Assembly: GCA_019915135.1 (NCBI GenBank)
Contig: JAHLMK010000019.1
Location: forward strand, 372,001-436,000
Source of the DNA: Strobilurus pachycystidiatus
Taxonomy: Eukaryota; Basidiomycota; Agaricomycetes; Agaricales; Physalacriaceae
DNA: 64,000 nt
Reading direction: 5' to 3'
Below the pieces are notes generated by a model, which was not told the origin of the DNA, ran no database searches, and saw nothing but the letters and a program-made list of their open reading frames with translations. The stretch's first letter is position 1; each line of letters begins with the position of its first letter. A program made the translations under genes and the position numbers. Shown piece after piece: positions 34,426 through 46,788 of this stretch.

Positions 34426-36116
34426 CTTTCTGGAGACGGGGAAGAGCTTCCGGGGGCGTTTTTATACGATGGAGAAGCAACTTTGTCGTCGGTCAAAGAG
34501 GGAGGCCATGAATGGTCGGAATGATCAAAGCGATCTGAGCTTGGACCGCGTGCAAAGTCCACCGTCCAGTAGGAGCATGTGATGGGTCAGATTCTGCAAA
34601 GCCCAGATGGATCCGCCGCAGAGTGTGAGATGGACGGAATCAGGGAAACGCTGGACATGAGCGCTATGAGAAAGTTGTGATTCCGTTTTTGGCGACGCTA
34701 TTCAGATCGGACCGGATGTCCGAAGCGTTCCTTCCGTCTTGCGCTTGGTCTTCGGATCCTTCTCCAAGAGCACCCATGGCGACAGCTGCTTATACATCTC
34801 TCCGGAGTGCCCATTTCCTCTGTTTCCCGAAACAAAACTGTTCCAAGGCCCTCAGATAGCTGTGGCCTGCTTCCGCTTGCGATTCAATGATCACCGTCAA
34901 AAACAGGCAGCGCGTCCTAGGCGCGTCTTAGCCGCTCAGGAGACAAGGAGAAGCATGTCTCAACTGCTGGTTACTTCCATAGGTGTGTCAGGGGTGTCAG
35001 CCCGTGCTTTTAGGCCGCTATCATCGAAGTTAATCATCTTTCCCTTACCCAGTGACGCCTCTGGAAAGCTCGCGCTATACATGGGCGAGGTCGACCACGA
35101 GAGTTTCTTACACGACCTGTTTCCCTAGCTGTGGCTTCTGAAAGTTGCTGCCGGAGAGCTGTCGGACATTCGTCACTTATACATTCGGAGAATATGCGCC
35201 ACCGAAAGAAAATAGCTCAGACCGAGGTGTGGCCCGCGAGAAAATTTGACGGCTCAGCAGACTGGGTTCACTGTGAATGTGTTCCCGCCGGTCGCCATTC
35301 ATCGTCCATATTGTCCCCAAGTATCCGAGTATGCGGCTGGCCCATTCAACAGGTACGCCCAGCGGGTCTTCTACGAGTTTACCACCAGTCATTGACTCTT
35401 AATTCTGTAGACTCATGCCTCATCTCCGCAGCTTTTGTCTCCGCGGACTACTCCATGTAAATATTCCAACTGCAAACATCACTTTGCCCTCGGCGTCTGG
35501 GCTCCCGCCGTGAAAGCGAGAGATCCATGAACGTTCATCCTCACCGACGCGAACACAGTTCGAAAGTCGGATCGCATCAGATTTCCATCACACAGTAATC
35601 TGTGGTAAAGTGACTGCCATCGCCAGTCTCTCCGAGTCTGATTCTTCTTACAGACGAAGTATGCCTACCGCAAGTGCTACGCTCAATGTTCAAAGAAATC
35701 AATCAATATCCTTGTCTTGAGAAAGCTGGATTAGCGAATTCGTTCTGTCGAAGGGATTTTCTTGTCTTTATAGTTTTGTTTCGCTATCGGAGACGGAAAC
35801 CAATTCCACTGCGGCATGGTCCAGCGACCAACCGGGCCACCTCGATTCTCTGCAGTCGCAACACAGACAACTTGTCCCTACACCGTGCGCTCCTATTGTT
35901 GGCTTATTTTGACTGCTATTCGGCGTTGAAGCCACAGGAAGATCTAGATCGAACTCCTTCAGTGGCGCACACGTGACGGCAATATTTTGTCGAACATTGC
36001 CCATTTCACTTTGCACACTTCACTCTCAACTTCACACTCACCTTTACGCCAACCCACCCCGCTGCGCTGTGCTCACGATAAACCCACAACGATTCACGCT
36101 TCATTTCCACATCGTC
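34426..36116. other. Gene-poor interval
   Basis: About 1.7 kb with scattered short frames and no recognised gene. It includes the promoters of the divergent flanking genes. Confidence 0.35.
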
Positions 36117-36933
36117 ATGCCTTCCACCGCCTCTACCGCACCCAGCGTTACGCGCAGTCAGTTCCAAACCCGCGACGGCTATATCAAACGCTCTCCCAAC
36201 GCGTTCATACTCTTCCGGGCCTCCCTCGGCGCTACCAACGGCATCGGTCCCGGTGGAAACTTCGACCAACAAGTCTCCACCTCCAAGGACGCCGCCGCTC
36301 TTTGGAAAGTCATGAGCAAAGAGCAGCAAGCGCCTTTCTATACAGAGGCGGAGCGCCTAAAGAAGCTTCACAGGGAATTGCATCCCGGTTATAAGCTGCG
36401 AAAGAACGCTAGGAAAGGAATGGGGAAGAAACCGAGGGCGGTCAAGAAGAGGGAGGAAGCTTATGAGTCCGTGCTCAAGTTTGAGGATGACGCTGGGAGG
36501 GCGACGGTGAGTGTTCGCGTCCTGTTCTGTTCGCGACAATTGGCTGATACTTTGTCCTCGTAGACCAGCAATGTCCCCACTCGGTCTTTGATCGCTACTG
36601 AGAGCACATTGTCGATGATGGCCGGGGTGAGTACTATAGCGCTTTGTTAGGCCACTTTACGGACTGACCGTTGTTGGCATTCAGGATCGTTACTCCCCAC
36701 CCCCGTTGACCGCCACGGAGAGCACCTTTTCTCTGCAGGTGCGTTTGCCTCGTTTGACTTGTGTATGTATGTGTTGCTCACTCTCTACGGCTCAACAGGA
36801 CATGGACTTCTCCTCTTCTTCCACATTCTATGACACGCCGGACACGATCTACGAAGACTTCTCTCCCTCGTTTACCGACTCCGACTCTCCGATCTATCGT
36901 GCAGAGGATGATCTCTCAGAGGTCGCGCTTTGA
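36117..36933 (+). CDS. HMG-box transcription factor
   Basis: Four exons (first 36117-36506, second 36564-36626) give about 210 residues. The HMG box occupies roughly residues 20-90: KRSPNAFILFRASL, a variable loop, STSKDAAALWKVMS, and APFYTEAERLKKLHRELHPGYK, the hallmark of the MATA/Ste11-type subgroup that binds the DNA minor groove. A basic stretch (KNARKGMGKKPRAVKKREE) follows as a likely nuclear signal. The last exons carry two short echoes (IATESTLSM and TATESTFSL) and an acidic Ser-rich tail, which could be an activation segment. Targets may include mating or development genes, as for related factors, but no pheromone or receptor gene is seen near by. Confidence 0.85.
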
Positions 36934-37784
36934 CGAATCACGAAGCCACATATCATTCATACCTTTGCCGCGGGCGGCTTCATACGTATCTCTATACAGG
37001 CTGATTATTCCATTCCTTTGTATCCATACCGCACATCACCTGTATCGCTAGTATCTCTCACACTCTTTCCGCATCGTATAGTCATAATTAGACTTTCATA
37101 CTTGGTCACATCGTTGGAAAGCAAAGACTCTCGACTCGAACCTCAAGGTAACCTTGACTGGGACTTGCACCGACAAATCTGAACCTGGGGCGACAGTGAC
37201 GTCGCAAAGTTCGAATACGCTCAAGGATAGAACAAGCCATTCAGGCAGGCCTAGGCACAGTATGAATCGACCTGATGGCATGCGATTCTTGGCCATCGCG
37301 AACATTTCAAGAGCTTGGTTGATTGCCAGCTGAGTGGGGTTCGTTCGTATCTTATACCCCACCTCCAAGAGTTGATTGCTCTATTGCGTGTACCGTAAGT
37401 CTCAAATCGTGATATCAAACGTTCAAGTCCGTGTACGCCAGACTTGCGCATATCAGTCCGAGATCACGAAAAAAACTACAGGCGTCCCCTCAAAGGAAGC
37501 TTAGATACACATACCGTTTTCTCAGTTCTGACGCAGGCGTGAGGAGGGTCCTGGAGGTACCGTGGTCACACATTGTGGGCATGAATGGAAGTGTATGCCC
37601 AAGCCAAGCCTGCGGCGACCCCATCTACACTCTACGTAGGCGCAATCCGAGTCATGATTCCCAAAGTCTCCGTATCTTACGTAGCACGTCTAGAGATTAA
37701 TCACTTTATTATATGTCTCGTCTTATAGACATAGCGAATAGCAAGAGGAGAGAAGAAACAGGATAACACATTACATCGACCTTC
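36934..37784. other. Intergenic region
   Basis: Convergent 3' ends of the HMG-box gene and the M28 peptidase gene. No gene recognised. Confidence 0.4.
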
Positions 37785-40700
37785 CTAGATCGTCACAACA
37801 CCCGCAACCGCACCAATGAGCGTCGCATCTACAGCCTTCTGCATTCTGACATCCAACCATTCATCTAGCTCCTTGAACAGCTCCATCGTCTCGGCCGCAC
37901 CACCCCCGAGCGTGTACACTTTCCCTTCCCAATCGTCTCCCATCGCGTGAGGGTCAGGCGAGTGCTTATAAGCGTCGTATGCCCTCTTCTTCCCGGGCCA
38001 CATGGCGCCCTCTTGTAAGCCGATAAAGTTGACGAGGATCCCTTCGGCGTCGGCCTGGAACGAAGTTCTCATAATCAGAGCAGAATCACCAACAGCGAAA
38101 GAGACCTACCTCTTCGATTCTGAGGACCATATGAACCTCCCAGGTGTTCTTTCCATAGAAGCTCGCCTCCTTGATGTGGTGCCGGGCTCGTTCAGATGGC
38201 GGGTTGCCGTCCAAGTCCCAAGACAGAACGTGAGCGTCGAATGCTATGACTGTAAGTCCCCCAGTATCAATAAGTTGCCGAATATCAACTGTCTGAACAC
38301 CCACCTGTCCAAATCAAGCCGGGATGCGTGATCCTCATGGTCAACTTCCTCTCGCCCTTAACGACGTCTCGGACATCCTCCACCGCCCCCACCGTGAATT
38401 TATCGTGCCAATGAGACACAGACGAAGCATCCCAGTCAGTTTTCAAGGTGATCTTGTACGGGGAGAGGAACTAACAGCCCTCATGTCAATAACCAATCAA
38501 TCAGGAGCTGAGACAAAACAGCATACAGCGCTAAACGGATAGAGCGGGTCCCAGTCCCCATTGTAGTCGTTCATCGGTATCTTGAAGAACTCCAAAGGCT
38601 GACCAGCAAGATCCTCTTCCCCATGTAGAGTAGGTATCACAGAGGCTACATCTGCCACAAGCGCTGGGAAGCCAGGTGCGCCGTCTGCTGCGGCCATGTG
38701 GAGGTGATGTTCGCCTGTAGTGATCTGGGAAACTAGAGTCAGAAATGCAAAAGAAAAAGCTCCGGCCCAGACGCACATTTTCGGTTCTCAACACAAACAC
38801 CCTACGCATATGCGTCTCGTCGTACACATTCTTTCTTGCGTACAATGCCATGATCGTCAGACACACGAACAATCCTCGGAATAGACCGCCTTTCAGATAC
38901 TTTCTCCCTGCGTCTGGGCTCCCTGTTTCGCCATCCAATGCATGCACGATTCGGACACCGAATGGCGATATAAGAGGTAAGATTAAGAATCCAATGATGG
39001 TGACGATAGTAGCGATGAGATGGTCCGCGGGCGCTTCAGCGCTCATACGCCCTGTCTACCAATAAAGATCAAGAAATGGAGGGAGGGTTTGTGACGAGAA
39101 AACGGACCAAGGGCACAAACATTTCCACAGTAGGCAGGAACACCAAAGTACCCGTAATGAGCGGAACGAATCCGCCAACAGCGTATGCAATCAAACTTAA
39201 CCGCTTCGTGTTCGCATTGCCTTGATACAAATTGTTGACCACCAAGCCCACCAAGAGCGGTACAGCAGTCAACCACATCAGCGAGGCGCTCCCCACCCCA
39301 AGCAGCTGAACGATGTAAGCGAAAAGGGAATTCAGAAGTACGACACCCTCGAACCCAGCCCTCTCCGAAGGCATGGTCTCCGTGCTGAACAATAGCGGTG
39401 CCGACAAGGCCCCAAATATCGCCCCAGGCGCAAAGAGCACTGCGCTACCCACAGAGCTCTTGAACCAGCTCATGCTCTTTCCGATAGCGACCATGCCTAG
39501 TGCAACGGCGTTCGCTCCGAGTAGTGCGCCCACGAAGGATGCGACGGACAACACCATCCCGCGTAGAAGGTCCGTCCAGGCGGACGTTATCAGATAGAGT
39601 GTTAGCAGCAAGGTAGCGCCATACATCAGACGCGCTGTTCCAGCAGAGTAGACCACGAACGGCCCAACGACATGACTCCAATACACCGTAGATGGTTTCG
39701 TATAACCTCCAACAAGCGAGGGTAGCGGTGATTTGTCTGAGGTTAGATGTCGGGCGAGGGCAAGCGCGTTCTCACCCATGTGTTGCGCGACGCCGGCTTC
39801 GATGTTCTCGATGACATCCATGCGCGTGTGGTAAAAGTAGGAGTTTCCGATGATAGCCATGTCGAGGCCGGTGACGTTGAGGTACTCTTGAAATTGGCGG
39901 AAGTCGGTGTCGCTCATGATGATACCGGAGCCAAAGATGTCGCTGGCGAATACGGTGCCGAATGGTCTGAGAACCAGGTAAATGAACATGGACTGCATAA
40001 TCCTTGAAATAGTATACCTTGGGACATGGGAGTAGGCTTCAATCATCTGTTCGCTCGTAGCTTGGAAGAGAATCTCGCGACCCGTCGTGCCGGCGGCTTC
40101 GAGATTGACGACAGCGCGAACACTGGGTGCGACAGGGTGCTGAGTGGAAAAGAGATGAGAGCCGTCCTGGAGTGACTCCTCTGCGTGATTGAATACTAGC
40201 AATTATGAGGTAGAACTGCAACATGATAGGATTGTGACTGACAAAAGATGGCACTGTGGGTCGGCTCCCAGTCGTCCTCGGCAAGTAACACGTCTATTAT
40301 GTCGAGCATAACGCCGACACTGATGGCATCGTCGGCGGCGCCTGGTCCTGGGAGCTGCGAGTCAAGATGTGCGTTGAAGAGCACCGCGTGTTCCGTTGAA
40401 TTGGGATTTCTCTTGGCTGATAGCCGGACGACGAAATTGGTAAGGCCGACGTAGGACTTGTATAGCCGCGTGTTCATGATATCGAAGCTGCGCCGCTTTA
40501 GCAGATATATTGTGTGCGGAATCATTCAAAGCGCACCGATGACTGCCGTTTCCTTCCTGTCTCCAGACCTCGCATTTGACTCGCTCATTCGATGCACACC
40601 GCTGATCAAGATCCTTCAAGACGCCCGTCATCCATGTGTCTGCCAGAGCATGCTCGCGTGTTCCGACGGTCCTGAAGCCATGGTCCTCCGACAGCACACG

Positions 40701-40913
40701 CGCAAATTCCAGGATACGGGCCTCGGATATGCCTGACGCATCAGCGGGTTGTGGTTCTGGGAGTGCTGTGAGGGAGAAGATAAGCAAAAGGTCCTTTTTA
40801 GTATGAGAGAGCTGCGCACAAGAGTGGCGCCACCATGCAATATACGGCCCAGCGACCAGGAGAGGCAGTAAGGCCAGGAGGGAACGTCTCAGTCCCCATT
40901 GAGAGGTCGTCAT
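37785..40913 (-). CDS. PFF1: Vacuolar/ER membrane M28-family metallopeptidase (Pff1/ERMP1-like)
   Basis: Multi-exon minus-strand gene from the ATG at 40913 to the stop at 37785. An N-terminal membrane anchor (LLALLPLLVAGPYIAWW) leads into the zinc peptidase domain. Metal and catalytic marks are visible: NAHLDSQLPGPGAADD, FNHAEES, MSDTDFRQF and SYFYHTRMD. Eight or so membrane helices follow, then a lumenal beta-rich domain made of several exons (38000-38780) and a C-terminal TLIGAVAGVV. The order matches fungal vacuolar membrane protease Pff1 and animal ERMP1. Length, close to 900 residues, is usual. All metal ligands expected in the family appear present, so it should be active; its substrate is unknown. 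Confidence 0.92.
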
Positions 40914-41772
40914 ACCGTCGGTGTTGGCAGTGTTCGTCGCCGCTAGGTGGCTGGTGTCGTCCGAGTCAGAAGGTTACAATACACCGCGACTGCGCGGTCC
41001 TCCTCGTCGTGTTGAGGGTCAAGCGTGATGAAATGGGTGACGGCAGAGTCGAGGCAAGGCTTTGCGACGGGCCGAGGTGAATTTGAAAGGCGGTAAGCGC
41101 GCGGTCACGTGAAGGCCGCCTCCACAGCGCCCTCCTGAGTCTCCGACTCACCAGCTCTTTGGATGCGTCTCTTTGTTGTTGTTCTCCAGCCTGAGCGTTT
41201 TGCTTGCTCCAGAAGATGACGCTCAACCCCAATCATGGGTCCGGACGTAAAGCAGGGATACTTATACTCAGACGGACCTGTCTTCCTTGGCCCGTAGACG
41301 ATAGAGTCATAGACGCAGATCGCCGAGCGGCGGAACTCTTCGTGAGCAGGACAGCAATGGACATGACAGAGATAGAGAACAACTTGGCCGAGAAGTGTAT
41401 AGTATCGAGGAATCCACAACAATCAACAAATGTTCGACCTGTAGCCTGCGAAAAGAAGCAATACTTACTCTTGGTGCATCAAGTGGGCTGGCTCTGTTGA
41501 TCTGGGCCTTAAGAGACACTCCAGAAGGCACACCATTCCTTACATCAAGCCTCAGGTCCGCATCATCCGCATCGATGAAAGATGCGAACAGTCCAGTACC
41601 CGCACTTCAATGTTATCGTAGTCGGAACTGTCTATAATCACTGATGCCATGATGGATGTACTATCATCGCATGCTCTTTCGCTTCCTTCGTGTTCCTGTG
41701 ACCTGACGGTGAGTATAAACTTGATAGTATCGCTTCTGGCCGCACGGATTGATAGCCGTCTCGTCTCCTACG
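40914..41772. other. Divergent promoter region
   Basis: Lies between the minus-strand peptidase gene and the plus-strand But2-like gene. Minus-strand frames at 41105-41531 have plausible splice sites but no recognisable domain, so I left them out. Confidence 0.35.
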
Positions 41773-42755
41773 ATGTCCAGCTACCAACTGCTCGAGCAAG
41801 CATCCGACGACTCCCTCGATAGTGAGAAGGACCATCTCCGAGACGCTTGTCCGACCTGTGGTCACCGACGTCCCGAGCCCACGTTGTCTCGTACATCTCT
41901 CTGGACAATTCTCGCAGTGCTCCTCTTGACATGCATCAACGCCCTCCTCCTATACGCCTCTTCATCCCTTCCCAACCAGTGCATCGACCCAATCATGCAG
42001 GTGACGACGGAGAACCTGCATGAGCTACGCCGCCCCTCGCCGTTCATCGGTCTACAAGACATCGAGCGCCCAGTCCCGCCTGTGGAGAGGGAACTCGTCA
42101 ACTTCCCACAAGTGCTGCAACAGGTCGACGGGAAAACGGGCAGAAAAGATTTCGTGTACGATGATGATCCTTTGGCGTACATGAGCATCAACGGGCTTGT
42201 GAGTCCGGAGAGTCGAAGGGTGATGGTCACCGATACAGTGCGTCGAATCTCATTCTACCCGAAGTTTCCTGAGAAGCATCATCACCATAGGTTTCGACCC
42301 TCGCCCAATTCCGCGTCATCGACTTTGGGATGGAATCATGCGAGCTACACGTCGAGTTTCCCATCAACGGCACCATCCCACCTGGATCCACCCCTTTCAT
42401 CGTCTCCGTCAACAGACTTGAAGGCCGCGTGCCGCTCAACTCACGTACACTGTCATACAACACCCGTCCCAAGCAGACGTCCTCCTTAGTTCAACTGCGC
42501 ATCAATCCGCTGGAGGACTTCGACGGGATGCACTGGTGGCAGAAATTCCCGTGCAAATGGGACCAGCTCCTGATATTCGAGCTGGAGTGCTATGACGAGG
42601 GGCGGCTTGGGGATGATGAGGGAAAGTGCAGGTTGGAGTGGTGGCAGGACAAGAAAGAGGACGAGCTGAGCCCAGGTGAGACTCTTTGCTTGGCGATTTG
42701 TGTGCGTTGCTGACGATTGGTAGCGATTTATCTGAAACAATACGCCACTGTGTAA
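41773..42755 (+). CDS. But2-domain-like single-pass membrane protein
   Basis: Exons 41773-42237, 42291 to about 42673, and a short last exon ending in TAA at 42753-42755; the splice at 42238-42290 restores the frame. The protein is about 290 residues. A cytosolic tail with CPTCGHR is followed by one membrane helix (TILAVLLLTCINALLLYASS) and an extracytosolic domain. The domain has QFRVIDFGMESCELHVEFP, NSRTLSYNTRP, WWQKFPCKWDQLLIFELEC and CRLEWWQ, which I recall from basidiomycete proteins annotated with the ubiquitin-like-modifier-binding But2 C-terminal domain. The final AIYLKQYATV is the usual end of such proteins. Cysteines in pairs suggest disulfides. Function in these fungi is not known. 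Confidence 0.75.
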
Positions 42756-43115
42756 GGTTAGTAGACCAATGTGAAAGTAGAACGAATGAACATACACTGG
42801 TATCCGAACAGCCGTTCACAGCAGTAGAAAGGCAGTCATGAAGCCCTCTCAGCGACCTTGATGAGTGACTTTGAAGGTAGCGACGCTAGTAGCGCGACCG
42901 TATTCTGTGTAAGTTCAAAGTGAAGGTGCAAATCTAAGCGGCCTAGATTGCATCAGAAAGGGCAGAACGCTTAAACTAGAGGATACCGCGGTCACACTCT
43001 GTGTTGGTCGAATGTCGGTACAAGCCCAAGTCAAAAGAGTGCATTTGCATGAAGTCAAGTCTGTAAAGAGTCCTTGCATCCAGCTCTTCCACGTTGCAGG
43101 CGTGTCGTAAGGGAT
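42756..43115. other. Intergenic region
   Basis: Short spacer with the terminator of the But2-like gene and the CNOT11 promoter. Nothing else seen. Confidence 0.4.
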
Positions 43116-44714
43116 ATGACACACATTTCGAATTCGGAAAGTGCATTCTTATATTCGGACTCCGACACGCTGCTTGCGCTCATCGTCGAACGTTGCTCGC
43201 CGTCGTCGTGGTCGATGTCCACGGCCCTCGTCTCCATGGCGCGTGCGCCGATCTCGTCACCTCCGTCCATGACTTCCGGCGCTGATCTCGTCCATGCGTC
43301 CATCGGCCATCTACTTTCTCGCGGCTACTCTTTGCCCTGCTCGACGGCTGCACAGGCCTTCATCCAGCTCGTCCAGCCGACCTCACGATTCCAGCTCGCC
43401 CTTGACGTGCTGCTGCCGCTGCTGGAGCCGAATGCTTCCTCAGAGGTGCGTGCATGCGGGATCAATTTCTGTCTGTCTGCTGACGATTGATGAACCTGAG
43501 CAGCTCGCGCAACGGATCCTCGTCTCGTTTATCTTGTATTATCTGTATGCGCCCCACCCCATCGCTATCAACCCATTCAAATCGGCGCTCTTCGTCACAT
43601 TTGTCGCTGAGCGGGACAAGGCAGTTAGCGCGGCCCATCTGGACGACATCTCGGCCAACGAGCAGCTCGTCTGGGTCCTTTGGAAGATCCTCAAAGGCGA
43701 CGGCAGCGATGTGAGCGGCAATGGCCGGGACGTGGCGCAGCCTGCTGACGACCGCGCAGATTGGCCCATACTCTCCGACCCAACTGGCGCAATCACCGCT
43801 TCCTTCGAAACTTAGAGCGACTAATTTAACCCTTGACAATACTTTGTACGTTAATGAAACTGACATGTAAGTGGTGTAAGATCTATCCGTCAAGCAATCC
43901 ACTCAATTCTCAATAGAAATGACTTTACCCAGGACTCACAACGGAATACCAATACTAATCCTCCCGCCCCCCACGTAACCGCCGAAATCGACGACTCCAA
44001 CGAGCGCGTCGCTCATGCCATGAAGCTTCTCCTCGACGCGCGTCAACGCGTCTTGACTCTATCCGAACAACGCGTAAGTTTGACTGGTCTAATATACCCC
44101 TCTCCGGCTGATTGTCATCAGATTGTACTACCAGCCATCAAATCTCTCGTCTCTGCCCAAATGATCACGCCACTAGACCTGCCCCCAATCGTTTCCCTCA
44201 ACACCACCCTCGCGCACCCCCTTGTCGCCGCCTTGCTTTCGAATGCAACGTCCGACATCAGCCTCCCATCGCCTTTCCTCGATGTTCTTCCCTCTCTACC
44301 CCCCACTCTTCCGTCATTCGATCTGTTGGGGCGCCTTTTGCGTGACTCTTCAATGTCAGCGGACGGTACCACAACTATTGCAGACCTTGTCAGGGTCGAT
44401 GTACTTGGACGCTTTATTCTCGAGTGCATCAATTGGCTCGACCACGTCGAACTTCAGGAGAAGGAGGGCCTAGTCAGCGATGACCGTCTCGCCATGGGTG
44501 TACAACATGTAAGTTGCTACCCCAGTTGTAGATGGTCTATTTTCATTGATTTTACGCCTAGCTCTGCCGCTTCTACATGTCTCTTATCAAGAATGGTCTC
44601 GTCGATCCGACCTCCGACGCGGACACCGCCGAAATCTCACACTTCAGTCTCCGCCACTCACGCTTTGAAGAAGCAAACACTCTTTTCAGGACGCTGGCGG
44701 CTGGACGGATGTAA
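43116..44714 (+). CDS. CNOT11: CCR4-NOT transcription complex subunit 11 (CNOT11-like)
   Basis: About six exons. After the ATG at 43116 the text runs to EPNASSE, then splices to QLAQRILVSFILYYLY and NPFKSALFVTF. An intron with donor GTGAGC near 43710 and acceptor CGCGCAG is needed, or the frame would stop at 43813; after it the frame is coherent again. The C-terminal domain matches the DUF2363/CNOT11 pattern: FILECINWLD, a linker, then LCRFYMSLIKNGLV and HFSLRHSRFEEANTLFRTLA, ending in TAA at 44712. In animals and trypanosomes CNOT11 docks on CNOT10 and the CNOT1 N-terminus in the deadenylase complex. It has been thought absent from budding yeast, so a basidiomycete copy is of comparative interest. 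Length is about 430 residues. Confidence 0.8.
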
Positions 44715-45018
44715 TTACCACTCTTCCTTCTGGTATGTTCTCCCAGGTTATATGTTGGTAGGTTCACCTCCGTGATTCTCGTGTAGATCTTAACGCCGTC
44801 TTTATTTGCAGGTTGTTTCTATGTTACCTATGCAGACTATGTATGTATGAGCGTATGTTCAATCCATGAGTGTTCGGTCTCCGTTAGTTGACGTTGATGA
44901 TCCGTCTGAGCTGTGACGTCTCGATAACGAAACTTCGAGGGATAGCGGAATGGGATTAGGCCAAGCCGCAATCACGCTTTCAAGCTCTAACGAGGCAATA
45001 CCTGATCAACTCGCTTAG

Positions 45019-45858
45019 ATATGTGGTCTCGAAGAGGACAGGCTCGCGAAGCCCAATCGACCTACCGTCTCAGGACGGATCTCCTTGGCTGGCGCCCAAA
45101 AGCTATACCACGTCGTCTTCGCGCTATCCTTTCTTTACAGCATACACCAGCACCTCGTGCCATGCAGCGCTATTTATCTTGTAGCATTTGTTGCCTACAA
45201 CGAGTGCGCTCTTTCCCGAAATTGGTTCATGAAGTCTTTTTTGGGGGCAATTGGCTATGTCTGCTACTGCTGGGGATCGACTGTTATCTTCGGTGAACGT
45301 GCACTCTGTCCGTGAAAAGCTCTATCTCATAGTCATCCCTAGATCACAACATGCCTCTGTTGCGAACCTCTGCCATCGCCATTGCGTTAAGCGGAGTCAT
45401 TCACGTCACTACAGTGTGTTGCACCCCATGTCTTCGCGCTCTCAGATCCAACGTTCTCTCCAGGGACATGCCCAAGACTTTCGGGACAGATCAGGCGATG
45501 CTGCCATTGGTCGCAAGACGTTGGCCATCATGCTGCCTCAATGGTTCGGCCGCTGGTCACTGATGGCGTTAGTGTACGCGTGGACCGTTGGGCTCGTATA
45601 CTACTGGCTGCCTCCCATCCCCATCGCCGTTGGATTTGCGAGCCTGGGCGTCATCGCTACGGTCAAGTACTGCCTTGATTATTCTGAGGAGGCTGATCGC
45701 TAGTCATACTGGTGATACAACGTGTGTCTAGCATTCTACTTGATCTTGCCTATATAACCAAGTCTCAACAGATGTGGCTCATCAGCGCACATCTGCTCCC
45801 GGTCTTCAAACGTCTGCCTGATGCTGGAATCCAAGTTCCCTTCCAGATTCCGCTGTGA
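45019..45858 (+). pseudogene. UbiA-type prenyltransferase pseudogene
   Basis: Exons read GLEEDRLAKPNRP (the first substrate-binding region of the family), LYHVVFALSFLYS, YNECALSRNWF, a short exon MPLLRTSAIAIALSG, and HAQDFRDRSGDAAIGRKTL (the second Asp-rich motif), then membrane helices and a C-terminal SAHLLPVFKRLP. Two stops break the frame close to the end: TAG at 45701-45703 and TGA at 45713-45715, inside the conserved DRxSYWxYN stretch, just before the last intron. The exon coding the N-terminal helices is also missing upstream of 45019. Splice sites and the rest of the frame are intact, so decay looks recent. An intact relative would prenylate an aromatic or terpenoid precursor in a membrane. 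Alternatively the protein ends at the TAG, but the lost N-terminus still argues against function. Confidence 0.75.
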
Positions 45859-46736
45859 TGGTCCCAGGATGGTCCATTGACGTCAAGTGTCAAACGTTGT
45901 ATATGTGTATGTATATCTCAAAACGCTGTTGTATATGTATCAAGTGCGTCCCATCTACTCAGCGTCTATTCGGATAACCCTTCGCACTGTAGTACACTGC
46001 TCTGTTGTATGTACACCAACCATTCATGTTTCATATTTTTGTTGGAGGGCCGTCGCAGCACATTACTTCGGAGGTGCGATCCCCTAAGAAACACAAGTTG
46101 ACTCAGAGTTGAAGATATCACTGCGTATAATGAGTCCGATCTTGTTGATCAGATAACGCCACAACCATTGGCGATCCGTGTGGCGGTGTAGAAGATTGCG
46201 AGAGATTGGCATGATCGATGCCGGCTCGGAACATTTATCTCAGCACGCAGATCCAGGTAAGGAGTCCTATCAAGCTCCTGCTCCCTTGACTTCCTGGATG
46301 CCGTAGTGCCTCGAGTACAAGTACGAGGCCTATGTTGTACTGCGATGTAAGCCGAACTACAAAGCCGAAGCCTTCCGCATTGACCTCATATTGTACCTGT
46401 TCCGACCCGCTCCGAGGGCCGACGCGCATATTCCGCCAAGTACTACAACGACTTTGCTCCCAAATCAAGAGGCGTCCGCAGAGTCTCATACTTGGGACAT
46501 TTTGATGGTATCAGGTGCGCAAGTTCTGCACTTCCGTTGCCAGAACCTCTGGAGTCTGAATTGCTCAAGCGCGTGAGCGCTTGGACGACCCTCACGGTCA
46601 AATCACGAACGATCACATGTCTTTAGTCACTATCCTTACTCATAGTACACTAGAATTTTTCATCAGTCCACCTTTTTGGCTCATTTTTCTTCCTGGAAAG
46701 GAAACTTTGAGGCTAAACTGCGTGGCGCGTCTCGTG
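45859..46736. other. Intergenic region
   Basis: No gene recognised. Its right end is the peroxiredoxin promoter. Confidence 0.4.
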
Positions 46737-46745
46737 TATATAAAG
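46737..46745 (+). promoter_or_regulatory. TATA box of the peroxiredoxin gene
   Basis: TATATAAAG, 44 bp upstream of the ATG at 46789. Confidence 0.7.
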
Positions 46746-46788
46746 CAGCCTTTTTCTTTCGGCTTATCTCTAATCAAATACATCCAGC

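Noticed and set aside
41105..41637. Possible spliced minus-strand gene in the promoter region next to the M28 peptidase
   Set aside because: GT-AG pairs can be drawn, but the joined text shows no family and needs several arbitrary choices.
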